A stretch of DNA of 64,000 nucleotides from Acholoe squamosa (taxonomy: Eukaryota > Annelida > Polychaeta > Phyllodocida > Polynoidae): contig OX439038.1 in the NCBI GenBank assembly GCA_949317995.1, forward strand, positions 60,470,813 through 60,534,812, written 5' to 3'. A program made the translations under genes and the position numbers. The notes below the pieces were generated by a model that ran no database searches, was not told the DNA's origin, and saw only the letters and a program-made list of their open reading frames with translations. Position 1 is the first letter of the stretch; each line of letters opens with the position of its first letter. This document shows positions 1 to 11,974 of this stretch, piece after piece.

Positions 1-411
1 ATATTGAATTTAATTGAAGGGGGCGGGTGTGGCTACCATCACTTCACGAAACAAAAATGTTGAATATGGATGGTGTTGTGAGCAAAATACTAAAGTCTTT
101 TATCATCCATTCATTTATACTCTCATATAAATACCAAAACCATTTCAAGCTAATCTTGAACAAGTAATTAATGGATAACTCATGACGCGTGTGTGTTAGT
201 GAAGGATAATGACACGAGGCCGTAGGCCAAGTGTTATTAGCCTTTGCTAACACACACAAGTCATGAGTTATCCATTGACTACTTATTTTATACCACGAAA
301 CCAATAAATAATCAATATTATACCAATAAATTCAAGTTGAAAAAAAATTACGATCGGTACATACACCTCGTCGCCCGGCAGCGGACAGCGACAGCGCACA
401 CGGCGAAAAAA

Positions 412-698
412 GATGCGCCCGGACCGGGGCTCGATCCATGTACCTCTGACGGCTAAGCGCAACGTGCTAACCGCTAGGCCACCGCATCTCCTCCTGCTGC
501 GGCAGTCTCGGCTTGGATTGATTTGAATGGGTCCCTAGGTTATGTATACACGATCGGTACACACGCCTCGGCGCCCGGCTAGGATTCCTTTGTTTGGTTT
601 AGTTCTAGCCAGCCACCTCTCGACGGTCCCTGTGGCGCAGTGCATAGGGTGTTGGGCTACAGACCTGAGATTGGAGGTTCGACCCCTACCATGGCAAT
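412..698. mobile_element. Pair of tRNA-like SINE heads, opposite orientation (unit 1)
   Basis: On the minus strand, 412-488 has pol III A-box-like TGGCCTAGCGGTTAGCAC and B-box-like GGATCGAGCCCC, and its ends pair as GATGCG/CGCATC. On the plus strand, about 625-698 has A-box-like TGGCGCAGTGCATAGG and B-box GGTTCGACCCC. Both lack clean anticodon stems and sit in repeated DNA, so they are read as tRNA-derived SINE heads or pseudo-tRNAs, not working tRNA genes. Confidence 0.6.
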
Positions 699-1161
699 GA
701 AATATTCTGTTGGTTTTAACATGTAACATATAACATGGGAGGACATGAGAGGCGTGCTGTTATCCTGGATAACAGCACACCTTACATGGATAACAGCACG
801 CCTTACAAAATTGGTGTTACAGCCTGTAGGGTGTGCAATAACGACAGATATGTGTATGGGAATAGCCACCAAAAAGCACTGAGTAACCAAGAAATCGTGG
901 TATAATGAACAAGTAATCAATGAATAACTCATGACACGTGTGTGTTAGTGAAGGATAATGACACGAGGCCATAGGCCAAGTGTTATTAGCCTTTGCTAAC
1001 ACACACAAGTCATGAGTTATCCATTGACTACTTATTTTATACCACAAAACCAATAAATAATCAATATTATACCAATAAATTCAAGTTGAAAAAAAAATTA
1101 CGATCGGTACATACACCTTGTCGCCCGGCAGCGGACAGCGACAGCGCACATGGCGAAAAAA

Positions 1162-1448
1162 GATGCGCCCGGACCGGGGCTTGATCCATGTACCTCTGAC
1201 GGCTGAGCGCAACGTGCTAACCGCTAGGCCACCGCATCTCCTCCTGCTGCGGCAGTCTCGGCTTGGATTGATTTGAATGGGTCCCTAGGTTATGTATACA
1301 CGATCGGTACACACGCCTCAGCGCCCGGCTAGGATTCCTTTGTTTGGTTTAGTTCTAGCCAGCCACCTCTCGTCGGTCCCTGTGGCGCAGTGCATAGGGT
1401 GTTGGGCTACAGACCTGAGATTGGAGGTTCGACCCCTACCATGGCAAT
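1162..1448. mobile_element. Pair of tRNA-like SINE heads (unit 2)
   Basis: This is the second tandem copy of the tRNA-like pair, with minus-strand 1162-1238 and plus-strand about 1375-1448. The A- and B-box-like motifs are retained and there are only a few base changes from the first copy. Confidence 0.6.
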
Positions 1449-1656
1449 GAAATATTCTGTTGGTTTTAACATGTAACATATAACATGGGAGGACATGAGA
1501 GGCGTGCTGTTATCCTGGATAACAGCACACCTTACATGGATAACAGCACACCTTACAAAATTGATGTTACAGCCTGTAGGGTGTGCAATATCGACAGATA
1601 TGTGTATGGGAATAGCCACCAAAAAGCACTGAGTAACCAAGAAATCGTGGTATAAT

Positions 1657-2361
1657 AATGGATAAGGGATGATCAATACATATGTATGAATTCCATTTCA
1701 GCTTAGCGTTTGGTCAACTCCAAAATGTGTGAAATTCATGCCACTGCAATATATCAATTTTATTGATGGGGCTGGTGTGGCGACCATCACTTCAGCTAAC
1801 AAAAATTGATGTTGAATTTGGACGGTGTTCTGAGTATCATGCTAAGGGTTCTGTTAAACTATTTCCTAATGGTGTGCCTTATATGATAAAGAACCCTTCG
1901 CTAGTTTGATTTGTGAAACCTGCCAGTTAACTTATGTTGTGCTTTTACCCTTTTCTATCTTTTAACATCAGTTCATTGCTTATTTCTCTTGTATTTAGAC
2001 TTTAAAAATCACTTTCAAGCTAATCTAATTAAAGCCGATGGTATGGGGAATCCATAGGTGTTAGTATTAGAGCTAATCATCTAGAGTTACCCTTATCATT
2101 ATTACTTTTAATTCTACAGCTGCTATTCAAATATTGGTCACTGATAATCAGTTATATTGTCAATGGTCATTATCTATGAAATATATGTTAAGTACAAAAA
2201 ACAGTTTGGTTCCCAGAGATCAACAGATACATTGATACAATTTGAACTCTACCCTTGTAGGGCTGACACTCAGGAGGTTAATATTCTGAATGGACTATGA
2301 TAATATGGTCCCATTAGATTAGGTACAGTATCAGAACTATGAGACAGTCACAACAACGATA

Positions 2362-2437
<76 letters not shown>

Positions 2438-2935
2438 ATTTGACCTCTGACCTCAGTGGGTTAAATAGAGTAACTGGGAAGTTTCACCTTAGGGGATCTT
2501 CAGACTGCTATGAAATAAAATTATTTTTGATGATCTGGACAGGCCAAAAAATCTCAAATAATTCTGGGCGGTACCTAGGCCACTGGGGCTTTAGGAGGGA
2601 ATACATTTCCTTCACAATGTGGCATTTTGGGTGTGAAAAAAAATTCCGTTTTCTATGAATTAATTAGTTTTAACTCATTGATAAATTATGAAGATGTTGC
2701 TAGACCCATTTCTGATTTATTTCTATGATGTAGTACCATAGAAATAATTTTGTGGGTCTAAATGAACGAAGCTACTGGGAAGTTTGTTCAAACATCTCAA
2801 GATTTTATGGGCTAAAAGGTGTAGCCCACATTATATAAATATTGGAAAGCTATTGCTAGTAGTATTGTTCTGATACGGGGTAATGTTGATGTTATCGCAG
2901 TTACCGCTGGAATGGCACAAATTTTGAAAATGTGC

Positions 2936-3000
<65 letters not shown>

Positions 3001-3031
3001 CATTTATGTATGTATGTATACATGTATGTAT
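1657..3031. other. AT-rich intergenic DNA with two (TA)n microsatellites
   Basis: No coding exon is recognised here. It contains (TA)n runs at 2365-2435 and 2939-2996. The short open frames present show no family motif. Confidence 0.6.
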
Positions 3032-3066
3032 GCTGTTACCTTGAGACTATATCTCAAGGTAACAGC
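3032..3066. repeat. Perfect 15-bp stem hairpin
   Basis: GCTGTTACCTTGAGA is followed by a 5-nt loop (CTATA) and its exact reverse complement. It lies just after a (TA)n/(TATG)n microsatellite. There is no T-tract or gene next to it, so no role is assigned. Confidence 0.75.
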
Positions 3067-3506
3067 GATGTATCTGAGGAGCGACCTATGACTTGTATTA
3101 AACTACATGATGCTAGTGTGTCTAATGGCCCAGCGGGTACACCACATAAATTCAATGTTGCAATGACATGTACCTCTGGAAGGGGTGTGGGGGGCAATTA
3201 GCACAAACCTTCTCAAAGTCAAGTGCCAGGTGCATTTCCGTCAACCCAGGATGTCCCCCTTTTCTTAGGTTCTTGGGTACTTACATGATCTATTACTTAG
3301 AGGGTATGGCTATTCACCTGATTAATTTAGCTGGAAGTTTGTCAATGGGTTTTAACATAATTTGTTTAAATCATATAGTAAGAAGGGCAAAATGACACTC
3401 TGCTAGGACGCGTGGAGTATTTTTAACTACCAATTATACCACTGATATGAATACTCAGGCTTGGGTAGAAGAAAATAAAGGTCTGTATAATTATAGGATT
3501 AGTTAC

Positions 3507-3712
3507 CTGTAGGAGGCTGCCAGCTGCACCCTGGCCCTCCTGTTCTCCTCCCATGCCGCCCTGGAGGAGGGGCTATTGCCAGGCACACTGGAGTAGTTCT
3601 TGGAGAATTTGAGAGGAGCAGCAGTCACTAGCCTCCTGCCTTTGAAAACTCCAGGGGCACGCAGAAAGGTTGACGTCGATGCCACTAGACGCCTTGTCCA
3701 TTGGCAAGCCAT
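3507..3712 (-). CDS. First coding exon of a probable mitochondrial class II aldolase/adducin-like protein
   Basis: On the minus strand, ATG (3712-3710) opens a 68-codon frame that ends at a good donor, CAG|GTAACT (intron from 3506 downward), in phase 2. The first ~35 residues are rich in Arg, Ser, Ala and Leu with no acidic residue (MACQWTRRLVASTSTF...), which looks like a mitochondrial targeting peptide. The exon ends in WEENRRARVQLAASYR; the LAxxYR pattern resembles the start of class II aldolase/adducin domains. No following exon was found between 1 and 3506, so the gene either continues beyond the left edge or lies across a long repeat-filled intron. A TATATA on the minus strand lies about 60 nt upstream of the ATG. 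The family call is an inference from a short motif; the exon itself is better supported. Confidence 0.42.
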
Positions 3713-6189
3713 GGTAAACCTTCTCCTGTACTGACTGGGACCATACTGGAGTGAGTGATTGTGTAAGGTATATATGGGAAGATGGCATGTGTTTGACCTG
3801 GGGGAGGGTGTAATTATAAATATATGTATACCTATACCGACTTTGCATGTTTACCAGTGGGTGCTAGTACCATGCTGGTAGTGCAGGCAGGTGTGACTAC
3901 ACTGCAGCTACCAGCTCAGGCCTAATTAACATGCATTCTCGCGAGATTTGCAGCTTCAGGGGTCAAGAAGCCACTCTATACAGTTTCCACACCTGGAGGT
4001 GTGAAGACTTTACAACTGGAGGTGTGATGAGTGATAACCCACACTAACCATACCTTTGAAGTTGTATTTATATTATTAAGCCACTCTGTGTTAATTAATG
4101 AGTATTAATAGTACTTCTGTGTGTAGGGTGGGACAGAGTGGATTCCCACCAGCTATTACATAACTGTACCCTACAACGAGTGTAAGGCACATGCTGGTGG
4201 CCAGCTTCAGCTAGACACTACGGCACCACCCCTATCCCGCTAGGTCGGAATACACGGTCAACTAGTGAATGCATTATCAGCTGTATAGAAGTAAGTTATT
4301 GCATAATGTGTAATGTATCAGACATAGACCTACAGTAGGCACTTACCTACCCCCAGTGCATGGTTCTGCTGCAGTGGAGGTGTGAAACTGTGATAAAGCT
4401 GAAACTGGGGAGTGCTAAACTCTCCTTTTTTGGCAAGCTCATTGTGTAGCTATTTATTGGAGGATCTTAACAAACATGGGCTCATTTTATAGGTATTGAT
4501 TAGGGGTTTAATAAGAATCTATTTGAGAAATAATTGATTCAGATAAACATCCCATTCTCCCCAAGTGAAGTTACCCCATAACTTTGAAATCATTTTTTGG
4601 TATAAAGGCCAAATCTCACATAAAAGAGAATAGTTCCCACACTTTCTACAGAAAAAAAATGGTTTAGAAAACTGTCTAGGTTTTTTCATTTCATAGGGGA
4701 ACAGGATGTTTGCCAGACCCCAACAAAACTTTAGCGTGCCATTCGCTATCACCCTTCCACCAGCTTCTCCATGTTAGGTCCTTGTCTGTTTGCTAGAATC
4801 CAATCCTATGTATATCATTTATATAGCAATAAATAGAGCTGATAAAAATAAGTGGATTTCCTTTTTAAATGAAGTCTTTACATCAATTTAAAGGGATATT
4901 CTGACCGATTGAAGATCTCATATCAACTCCATAATTTTGCGCCAATTATGTGAGATCGCTTAACCGCAGATGAAATTAGGTCAAGATAAAATCCCTTTAA
5001 ATTGTTAAATTTTGATATGATACATTGATTTTCAACCTTTTATGGGGAACTCTTCCATACATGAAAAGAAAATAGTCAAAAATAATGATTTAAGAGATGT
5101 AGCCACTCCTGTATCAGATATGCTTGATCACAAATCTGGGCCCTATTTAAACTCCTAACAGTGGCAGAATTTTGGGTTCGATTTGGGGTCTTTGATCATT
5201 CATAACTTCCCTTATAATTGGCATAAAGACTTCATTTAAAGAGCAAATCTATTTCTTTTGGTGAGATCTATCCATTGCTTAAAAGATAAATTGCATGGGA
5301 CAAAGTCTTGAAAACTAGGTAAGTGCCTACCTACAGAAATAGGCCTACTGTTATATTTGTCAAACTAAGTTATACGTGAGCTTAAAAGAGAAAAGAAAAA
5401 AAGAGAGAACATTTTGGCCGTATCTGTGCAAAATTAGCTGTTAAATTATCTGCCCACAGCTAATTTTATACACATAGGGCCAATATTAAATGGAGACATT
5501 GGTTCTGAGTAGGCCAACACGTACTAGGTTAAACCCTGTAAAGATATTATAGTGGTCACTTGGCCAGCCCCGCTTGATGATAGAATAAGATACTCTTGCA
5601 AATCCGTAGTACACCTTTAATTACTTCAGCTTTTAATGTCATATTCAGTATGGAAGCATAGTTCATGGGTCTATGAGACCTTAATTGAAATGGCGATGCT
5701 TGTTCAAATTCATCGTTGTTTCGTACCAAATGTACCTGAGATACCCTTAATACTCACACCCCACCTGGCGTACGCCCAGTGTACTAACTATCTAGCTCTA
5801 ATTAAGTTGTGTGTACATGGTCGGGGTAGGATATCCCTAGATAAGGCTTTCTGCATATCAGCTGGTACCAAATCGTCCCCTTATCGTGGCCGATACCTCT
5901 ATCAGCCAAGAGTATCATCTAGTAGAAAATGGCCCTTACCCGCGGCTCCCACACTAGTCCCATAACAATTTGACTTATGACGTTGTACTATATTATATTT
6001 CAAGGACAATAGAACTTCAGTGAAAAAGGCACTCAATATTGTCGATACGATTGGTGTTTATATTATGTATTCATTCCATCCATTCATCCATAGTGATCCT
6101 AGAAGATTGAATCCCAAAATACAAATATGGAGGGAAATGTCTGTAATTTGCCAATCCTGATTTAGACACCCCCTCTCCCTCCGAATTGC
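3713..6189. other. Intergenic DNA, no gene recognised
   Basis: No exon with convincing splice sites or a family motif was seen on either strand. A weak inverted match (GTAGGCACTTACCTA near 4330-4350 and its complement near 5315-5335) could mark a degraded foldback element of about 1 kb. Confidence 0.5.
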
Positions 6190-6264
6190 AGCATTATTAT
6201 GTCGTAATGACATAAGTATGGGGCGATTACATATCTAGGCACTTATATGGAACTATATACAGCC

Positions 6265-6317
<53 letters not shown>

Positions 6318-7274
6318 GCGACTGGAAGTAATTTCTTCTTGCATGTATTACTACATAATTTATGACGTCATAGTAAACATTCCTCCAGTATAGGGTTGAC
6401 CCGGGATACATTATAAACCAATCAGATCATTCCCTGGATTCAATGCAGAATTTTTTAGGTACATTATGTAACACCTGGTACCCATCATGCTGGTTCTTAT
6501 CAGTGCTTATCTCACCAGGTGACAGATCCAGCAATGGCGGACTCACTAGGCCTCCATACTTAGTCCCATATAAGGAGCTGGAGTTCAAGCTATCGTAATG
6601 ACATAAGTATGGGGCGATTACATATCTAGGCACTTATATGTGTAGAGGCAAGGAGAAAGGGTGCTCCGTGCTAAAAGTCAACTTTAAAATTCAAATCACT
6701 AGCTTTACAGTGATACATAGCATGAGAAGATACTCCTGTTAGTTTTGGAGGAATGGCTTGCTAGATATGGGTAGGTGTGACCATTTCAAGAATGTTAATA
6801 AGCTCTATGTCTAATTGGTCATGAGATATATAGCTAATTAGCATAATTTATGCTAATTAGCTAAATTCGTATAAATTTTTATTCTTTTGCCCATAACTTT
6901 TGATCTAGAAATGGTATTTTCATTCTGTTTTCGCCATAGTAAACCTTGTGGGATGTTCTTTCAAATGGAATCATTGGTTTTCCTATTTAGAATGAAAATC
7001 ATGTTTCCATGGCAACAGAAACCAACAAAAATGCCTATTTTGGCCCAAAAACATTCTTTTTACATGCCAAATTTGGAACCTTTCCACCCAAAATAGAACG
7101 TTTTATCAAAAACCATTGAATTCTCCATAAAAAAGTAGCCTATAACAGTTTTAGTCATATCTTTCCTATTCTAGTCCATAGTGGTGCCCCCTGGTGGCTA
7201 AATCTGGTACTAAATCCCGCAGTAACTGTCCTTTCTGCTTGCTGGCTCACATATGGGAACTATATACAGCCATG

Positions 7275-7329
<55 letters not shown>

Positions 7330-7395
7330 TGTGTGAAGCGACTGGAAGTATTACTACCTATGACGTCATACTAAACATTCCTCGAGTATATAAGG
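6190..7395. repeat. Direct duplication, second copy interrupted by a 611-bp insertion
   Basis: The block beginning near 6205 (TAATGACATAAGTATGGGGC..., then CACTTATATGGAACTATATAC, a (TA)n run at 6268-6314, and GAAGCGACTGGAAGTA) reappears at about 6593-6640 and continues at 7252-7390. The second copy is split by the element at 6641-7251. The first copy therefore acts as an empty site and fixes the insertion boundaries. Confidence 0.8.
6641..7251. mobile_element. 611-bp LTR-like element (solo-LTR candidate), copy 1
   Basis: It begins TGTAGAGGCAAGG and ends GGCTCACA (TG...CA ends) and is flanked by the direct repeat TATG (6637-6640 and 7252-7255). The related empty site near 6240 has a single TATG. 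A second copy of the same length lies at 50401-51011. There is no open frame of note; the interior has an AT-rich palindrome (TAGCTAATTAGCATAA region, about 6832-6864). A MITE is the alternative. Confidence 0.6.
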
Positions 7396-7478
7396 AGAGT
7401 TTAAGCTAACGGCCAATTGGTTGTTTCAGCTCATATGGGATGCACCACGTCGGTTGATCCTTGGAATTTTTAACTTAC

Positions 7479-7765
7479 TACCGTAATCTCGCACGTATAA
7501 GGTGCACCTCGCGTATAAGGCACACCTAGAGTTGAAGAATATAATAAAAAAAATCATAACTTTGGTTCTACTGAATGGATTTTCAAAATTCAAAAAACTA
7601 TGTGTAGCTAGGGCCCCCCACACCCCCCTGAATCCCCCTTTGTTATTTTTTGAGTTAGGGGGAGTGAAAAATATCAAAATAAAGCTCTTGGTGTCCCCCT
7701 TGTGGATCCAGGAAGAACTAAAACCCCTCGTATAAGACGCGCCTTATACGCGGGAGAGTACGGTA
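7479..7765. mobile_element. MITE with ~25-bp imperfect TIRs (TA target site)
   Basis: Left end TACCGTAATCTCGCACGTAT and right end ...ATACGCGGGAGAGTACGGTA are imperfect inverted repeats, and each end has a flanking TA. Subterminal ATAAGGCGC-type repeats are present. Degraded relatives occur near 28775-28870 and 37575-37635. This fits a non-autonomous Tc1/mariner-like MITE, judged by ends only. Confidence 0.6.
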
Positions 7766-8836
7766 TTGTTAACTAATATTATTGTATTTATCTTTTATTC
7801 TATTGTACATTTTATTGATATGTCCAGTGTTTCAAGTCTTAAATAAAGGCATGTATGGTTTTGATATTGACAATGTCAATTCCCACCAAACTCAAAAAAT
7901 CTGATGGGTCAGTCTCTTGTTAATGGAAAGAGGACACCCTTAGCTTTCAAATGCATGTTTTTTTCTGCACATCGGACCAATATATTTGGATTTGTGAGCC
8001 TCCAAAGTTGAAAAAAGCTAAAAAAAAACAACAACACAACTTTTACCAAAAATCCAACTCTTTTCAGTCACACCATATATCCCACAGGGGTTTTAGAACC
8101 TCCATTATAGCTTTTTTCATATTATTTGAGTTGATGTGTCTGGAGGTTTTGGAGTGTTATAGAGGATACGTTTTTGTTAATGCAATATTCAGTGAAAAAT
8201 GACACTCAAATGTCCATCCGACAGTAAGAATAAAACCCGTCCATATGATAAACTAAGGCATTCAATACATTATCCTTATACTGCTTAAAATTGAAGGGCA
8301 CTAGGTTGGTTAAGTTGGTGTAAAAATTATTTGGCTGCAGACAGAAGTTTTCCCTCTATACCCAAGAGTGTATTCCTATACACGTTTTACTGTCGGAAGG
8401 ACAAAATTAATGTCCATCCAACAGTAAAAGTACAGTTTTTCAAGATCTCAAAGTTTTGCATCCAATTAAATGTTTTATGTTTCAAATCAAGTGTAGTCAT
8501 CCCTTGAACAATCTTAGATAGCATTTGTACCAGTATTCCCACTATAAGGGTGTTGTAGACCCTCTAATGAGCTAAACAGACTAGTGTCCATCAGACAGTT
8601 TTAATCTGGATTTTAGGGTCTATTTAAACCAATGGTGTGCCAAGTTGGTGGTTGATGGGACTAGAATGATTGGTTATTCCTAGTGTAGGCATGCTGAGAT
8701 TAGTGTGGATTGATTTTAATGAGTATATGTTGTTTTGTGAGATCAGATGCTGCCTTTGGTTTATAAATGTGGTACCTGGGGGGGTGTCAAACAGAGTAAG
8801 GCTTAAATGTGCACTCACTAAGGCATACCCGAGTGA
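7766..8836. other. Non-coding, probable 5' region of the non-LTR element
   Basis: No exon is recognised. A short motif, TGTCCATC(C/A)(G/A)ACAGT, recurs at about 8210, 8410 and 8587, with an inverted copy (TACTGTCGGAAGGACA) near 8390. The last part probably forms the 5' UTR of the retrotransposon that follows; its 5' boundary cannot be fixed by eye. Confidence 0.4.
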
Positions 8837-11695
8837 ATGAGTAAAGTTGGTTTTGATGACATAGGTCAGCAGAAGGGCCTTAAAATTGTTGCTATGAATG
8901 TGCAGAGTCTTAATGATAAACATCTGAGCCTTTCATATTTAGGTATTGAAGTGGATTATTTAGGTGTCACTGAGACGTGGCTTAACGCCAGGGACCAGAA
9001 TCATAATATCTCTCTACCTAATATGTTATTCTTTAGGAAGGACAGGAATAATGCACATAGGAGAAGTGGTGGGGTTGGTTGTTACGTGAATGACAAGTAT
9101 GTGGACTATACCATAGGGTTGGAGAAACTAACTATGACTAAAAAGGACATCAAGTCTATTGGTCTCCTAACCAAATTTCCCAACCAAATACATAGAGTGA
9201 TAATTACGGTATACCGCCCCCCAAATGGAAATGTGCGGAACTGTTATAATAAGTTACTTGAAATGGTAAAACTTCCTGAGTTGAAGAATAAGGAGATCTG
9301 GATTATAGGAGATCTAAATGTAAATACTGCTGCACGTAGAAGTAATAAGTACAAAGTTATGCAATCTTTTTTACGCCGTAGTAAGCTTCGTTATCAGCAA
9401 ACAAAATCAACTTATTACCACCCTCGTGGGAAATCCACATTGGATCATATATATTGTAACTCCCCCCATGTATCAGCTCATGGGATCATTGATCATAGAA
9501 TTGGGGATCATTTTCCAGTATATGTTATAAAAAAACAACGGAAAATCAAAAATGACGGCTATAAAGTAATTACCGGTAGGGTATACAAAAATTATTCTCA
9601 AGCATCTGTACGGCAATATTATGATGAATACAATATTGATGAAATTGATGATCCTTGCTATTATAGCAAACTTATCACCATGGTCAATTCATTCCTTGAT
9701 AATAAACATCCGGTAAAAACAATGAAAGTGAAGGTAAATCCACCAAAGGGTTATTCAGCAGTTATTGATAGACTTGTCATAAGAAAGAAGAAATTTCTAA
9801 AAAAACTCAGGAAATATAGGGGTCTTCCACCAAATCCATTTTTGGCACTACTTCATGATCTTGATCGACATATTAAATATGAACTTACCATCAATAGAAG
9901 GACTGATGTACTTCGTAAATTAGATAAATACAAGAATGACCCTCGCAGATTTTGGCAAGAAGTATCACAAATGTGGAAAGGCCCTAAGAAGGAAGCAAAC
10001 CTGAACATCGTTGATGATAATGGTGAAACTATTGAAACACACTTGGTTTGTGAATTTGTAAATGAGTTCTATGTTGATGTTGGTCCCAGATTGGCATCGA
10101 TGATAGTGAACCCAACCAATGTGGCACATAACATCATAACCACCCTACTAGCACAACATCAATATCTGGATCTTGGTGTCATGGAATTGAAAGAAATATC
10201 ACTGCCAGCTTGTATAAATTTAATAAAAAGTATCAACATAGGCAAATCATCTAGTATTAAGGATGTCAGAGCTGTGGTACTGCGTGACTTCATGCTGTTA
10301 CAGCCTATTTTAATCCGTAATATCATAAACCAATCAATTAATAATGGGGAGATGATTACTGTATTTAAGCAAGCGAATGTAGTCCCTCTACCTAAGAGCG
10401 GTGATCTATGTAATATATCCAACTGGAGACCAGTTAGTCAATTAAATTTAATTGCCAAGATGGTGGAGAAAGCTGTACATGCGCAAATAATGGAATTTCT
10501 GCTGCAACACGATATCATAAGTAAGAGACAGTTTGGTTTTATGCCTGGTAGGTCTACCGCTAATGCGATTTTCCAGCTGAGTCATGACTTATTTGAAAGT
10601 TATAACAAGGGGGAGTGCTCGGCTGTAGTCTTCCTCGATCTGAGGAAGGCTTTTGATACAGTCGATCACTCCCTCTTGCTGATGGAAATGAGAAAACTTA
10701 ATTTTTCACCCCACAGTATTGGTTGGCTAAGGTCCTACTTATGTGGTAGGACTCAATGTACTACAGCAAATGGGTTTGTCTCCACTGACTTGACTATATC
10801 CTGTGGTGTGCCCCAGGGATCAGTGCTGGGGCCCCTGCTTTTTGTAATTTATATAAACCAGATAACAAATGTTACTGAGAAATGTAAGTACTGCCTCTAT
10901 GCAGATGACTTAGCTGTTTATGCCTCAGGTGAAAATGCTGCCACTGTAATAGCTGACCTACAGCATGATCTTTGTAATATATACTCCTGGTGTTGTATAT
11001 ATAAACTGACTGTAAATACTGATAAGACCAAGTTACTCTGGACTGCCCCAAGCCTGTTATATAATAGACTTAATTTAGTCCAGCAGTCGGTTAATTTAGG
11101 TGGTTCACCACTTGAAGTTGTTGAGAATTTCAACTATCTTGGTGTCATTGTGGATAGGGAATTGAATTTCTCCAAACACATGGACAAGGTCAAGGCCACT
11201 TTCCAAACAAGATGTTACCAACTAAGAAAGCTAAGGAAATATTTAGACGGCAACCTGTGTTTAAAACTGTACAAACAAATGGTTCTACCTTCGATTGAAC
11301 ATGCCAGTTTTATACACGAATGTGGACCAAATACCAATGTAAAAAAACTACAAACTATGCAAAACCATTGTTTAAGGTTAGTCTATGGCATAAAAGATCC
11401 CAGGGACATTTCAGTTCATGACTTACATGTAAGATCTCAATGCCAGCTACTCCAAGTTAGGCGTAACAAATCATTGTTAGGTATCATGTATGATGTATCA
11501 AAGGAAAGAGAACATGTGAGAGTGCCCACACGAGTACTAAGAGGCAATGATAAGATCCAACTTAAAGTTAGTAGATCAACATGTATGGTATATGATAAAT
11601 GTCCTTTATCCCGCGGCAAAATACTTTGGGATAAATTAAGCGGTGATATACAAAAAATGGGTACCAAAAAGGAATTTATGTCAAAGGTATCGTAA
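8837..11695 (+). CDS. Endonuclease-reverse transcriptase of a CR1/L2-group retrotransposon
   Basis: A 952-aa ORF starting at ATG. The N-terminal ~240 residues look like an APE-type endonuclease: KIVAMNVQSLNDK near residue 16, VTETWLN (catalytic E), IIGDLNVN (D/N), LDHIYCN and GDHFPVYV (terminal D-H pair). The middle is the reverse transcriptase: ISNWRPVSQLNLIAKMVEK, FGFMPGRST, VVFLDLRKAFDTVDH, GVPQGSVLGPLLFVIYIN and the catalytic YADD near residue 690. The C-terminus ends RGKILWDKLSGDIQ, typical of this group. There is no RNase H domain. It would copy its own RNA by target-primed reverse transcription. No internal stop or frameshift was seen. A separate gag-like ORF1 was not found upstream. 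Confidence 0.93.
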   Translation: MSKVGFDDIGQQKGLKIVAMNVQSLNDKHLSLSYLGIEVDYLGVTETWLNARDQNHNISLPNMLFFRKDRNNAHRRSGGVGCYVNDKYVDYTIGLEKLTMTKKDIKSIGLLTKFPNQIHRVIITVYRPPNGNVRNCYNKLLEMVKLPELKNKEIWIIGDLNVNTAARRSNKYKVMQSFLRRSKLRYQQTKSTYYHPRGKSTLDHIYCNSPHVSAHGIIDHRIGDHFPVYVIKKQRKIKNDGYKVITGRVYKNYSQASVRQYYDEYNIDEIDDPCYYSKLITMVNSFLDNKHPVKTMKVKVNPPKGYSAVIDRLVIRKKKFLKKLRKYRGLPPNPFLALLHDLDRHIKYELTINRRTDVLRKLDKYKNDPRRFWQEVSQMWKGPKKEANLNIVDDNGETIETHLVCEFVNEFYVDVGPRLASMIVNPTNVAHNIITTLLAQHQYLDLGVMELKEISLPACINLIKSINIGKSSSIKDVRAVVLRDFMLLQPILIRNIINQSINNGEMITVFKQANVVPLPKSGDLCNISNWRPVSQLNLIAKMVEKAVHAQIMEFLLQHDIISKRQFGFMPGRSTANAIFQLSHDLFESYNKGECSAVVFLDLRKAFDTVDHSLLLMEMRKLNFSPHSIGWLRSYLCGRTQCTTANGFVSTDLTISCGVPQGSVLGPLLFVIYINQITNVTEKCKYCLYADDLAVYASGENAATVIADLQHDLCNIYSWCCIYKLTVNTDKTKLLWTAPSLLYNRLNLVQQSVNLGGSPLEVVENFNYLGVIVDRELNFSKHMDKVKATFQTRCYQLRKLRKYLDGNLCLKLYKQMVLPSIEHASFIHECGPNTNVKKLQTMQNHCLRLVYGIKDPRDISVHDLHVRSQCQLLQVRRNKSLLGIMYDVSKEREHVRVPTRVLRGNDKIQLKVSRSTCMVYDKCPLSRGKILWDKLSGDIQKMGTKKEFMSKVS

Positions 11696-11974
11696 TCATG
11701 CTATATCATAAGTAGCTACAATATGTAAAGGCGACCGAGTCTGCAGTTTGACTTTATCTCATGATAAGCAATATACTACACGGACCAGTATTACATCAAT
11801 GAATGCCAGTCGGCGATGTGAAACATCTACCATGTACCTTTCTTGTAATCCGATCGCAGCGAATGTCTCATTTCTCTTTGATTATTTGATTTTCTTTCTT
11901 TTGTTTGGCAAATCCTGAAAAGCTTCCTTTGTATGATGCTATTGTGCCAATAAAATTGTTAAACTCAAACTCAA
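8837..11974 (+). mobile_element. CR1/L2-group non-LTR retrotransposon (5' end undefined)
   Basis: One long ORF is followed by a ~280-nt 3' UTR that ends ...AATAAAATTGTT and then the short tandem repeat AAACTCAAACTCAA (11961-11974). Ending in a short repeat and not a poly(A) tail is typical of the CR1/L2 group. The uninterrupted ORF points to a fairly recent insertion. Confidence 0.8.

Larger units (their letters stand above)
158..1656. repeat. Tandem duplication of a ~750-bp composite repeat
   Basis: Two head-to-tail copies, about 158-906 and 907-1656, are nearly identical along their whole length, apart from point changes and a one-base difference in an A-run. Each unit starts with a hairpin (about 173-273 and 922-1023) whose arms contain GATAACTCATGAC and GTGTGTGTTAG and their complements. 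After the hairpin come two tRNA-like segments in opposite orientation. The unit looks like a composite of a foldback MITE and SINE heads that was later duplicated in tandem. Confidence 0.85.

Noticed and set aside
4328..5340. 1-kb foldback element
   Set aside because: Only a ~15-bp inverted match at the ends; the flanks and interior do not pair, so it was left as a remark.
2939..7323. Regular short repeats as a possible CRISPR array
   Set aside because: They are (TA)n and MITE-related repeats in a metazoan genome, with no repeat-spacer pattern.
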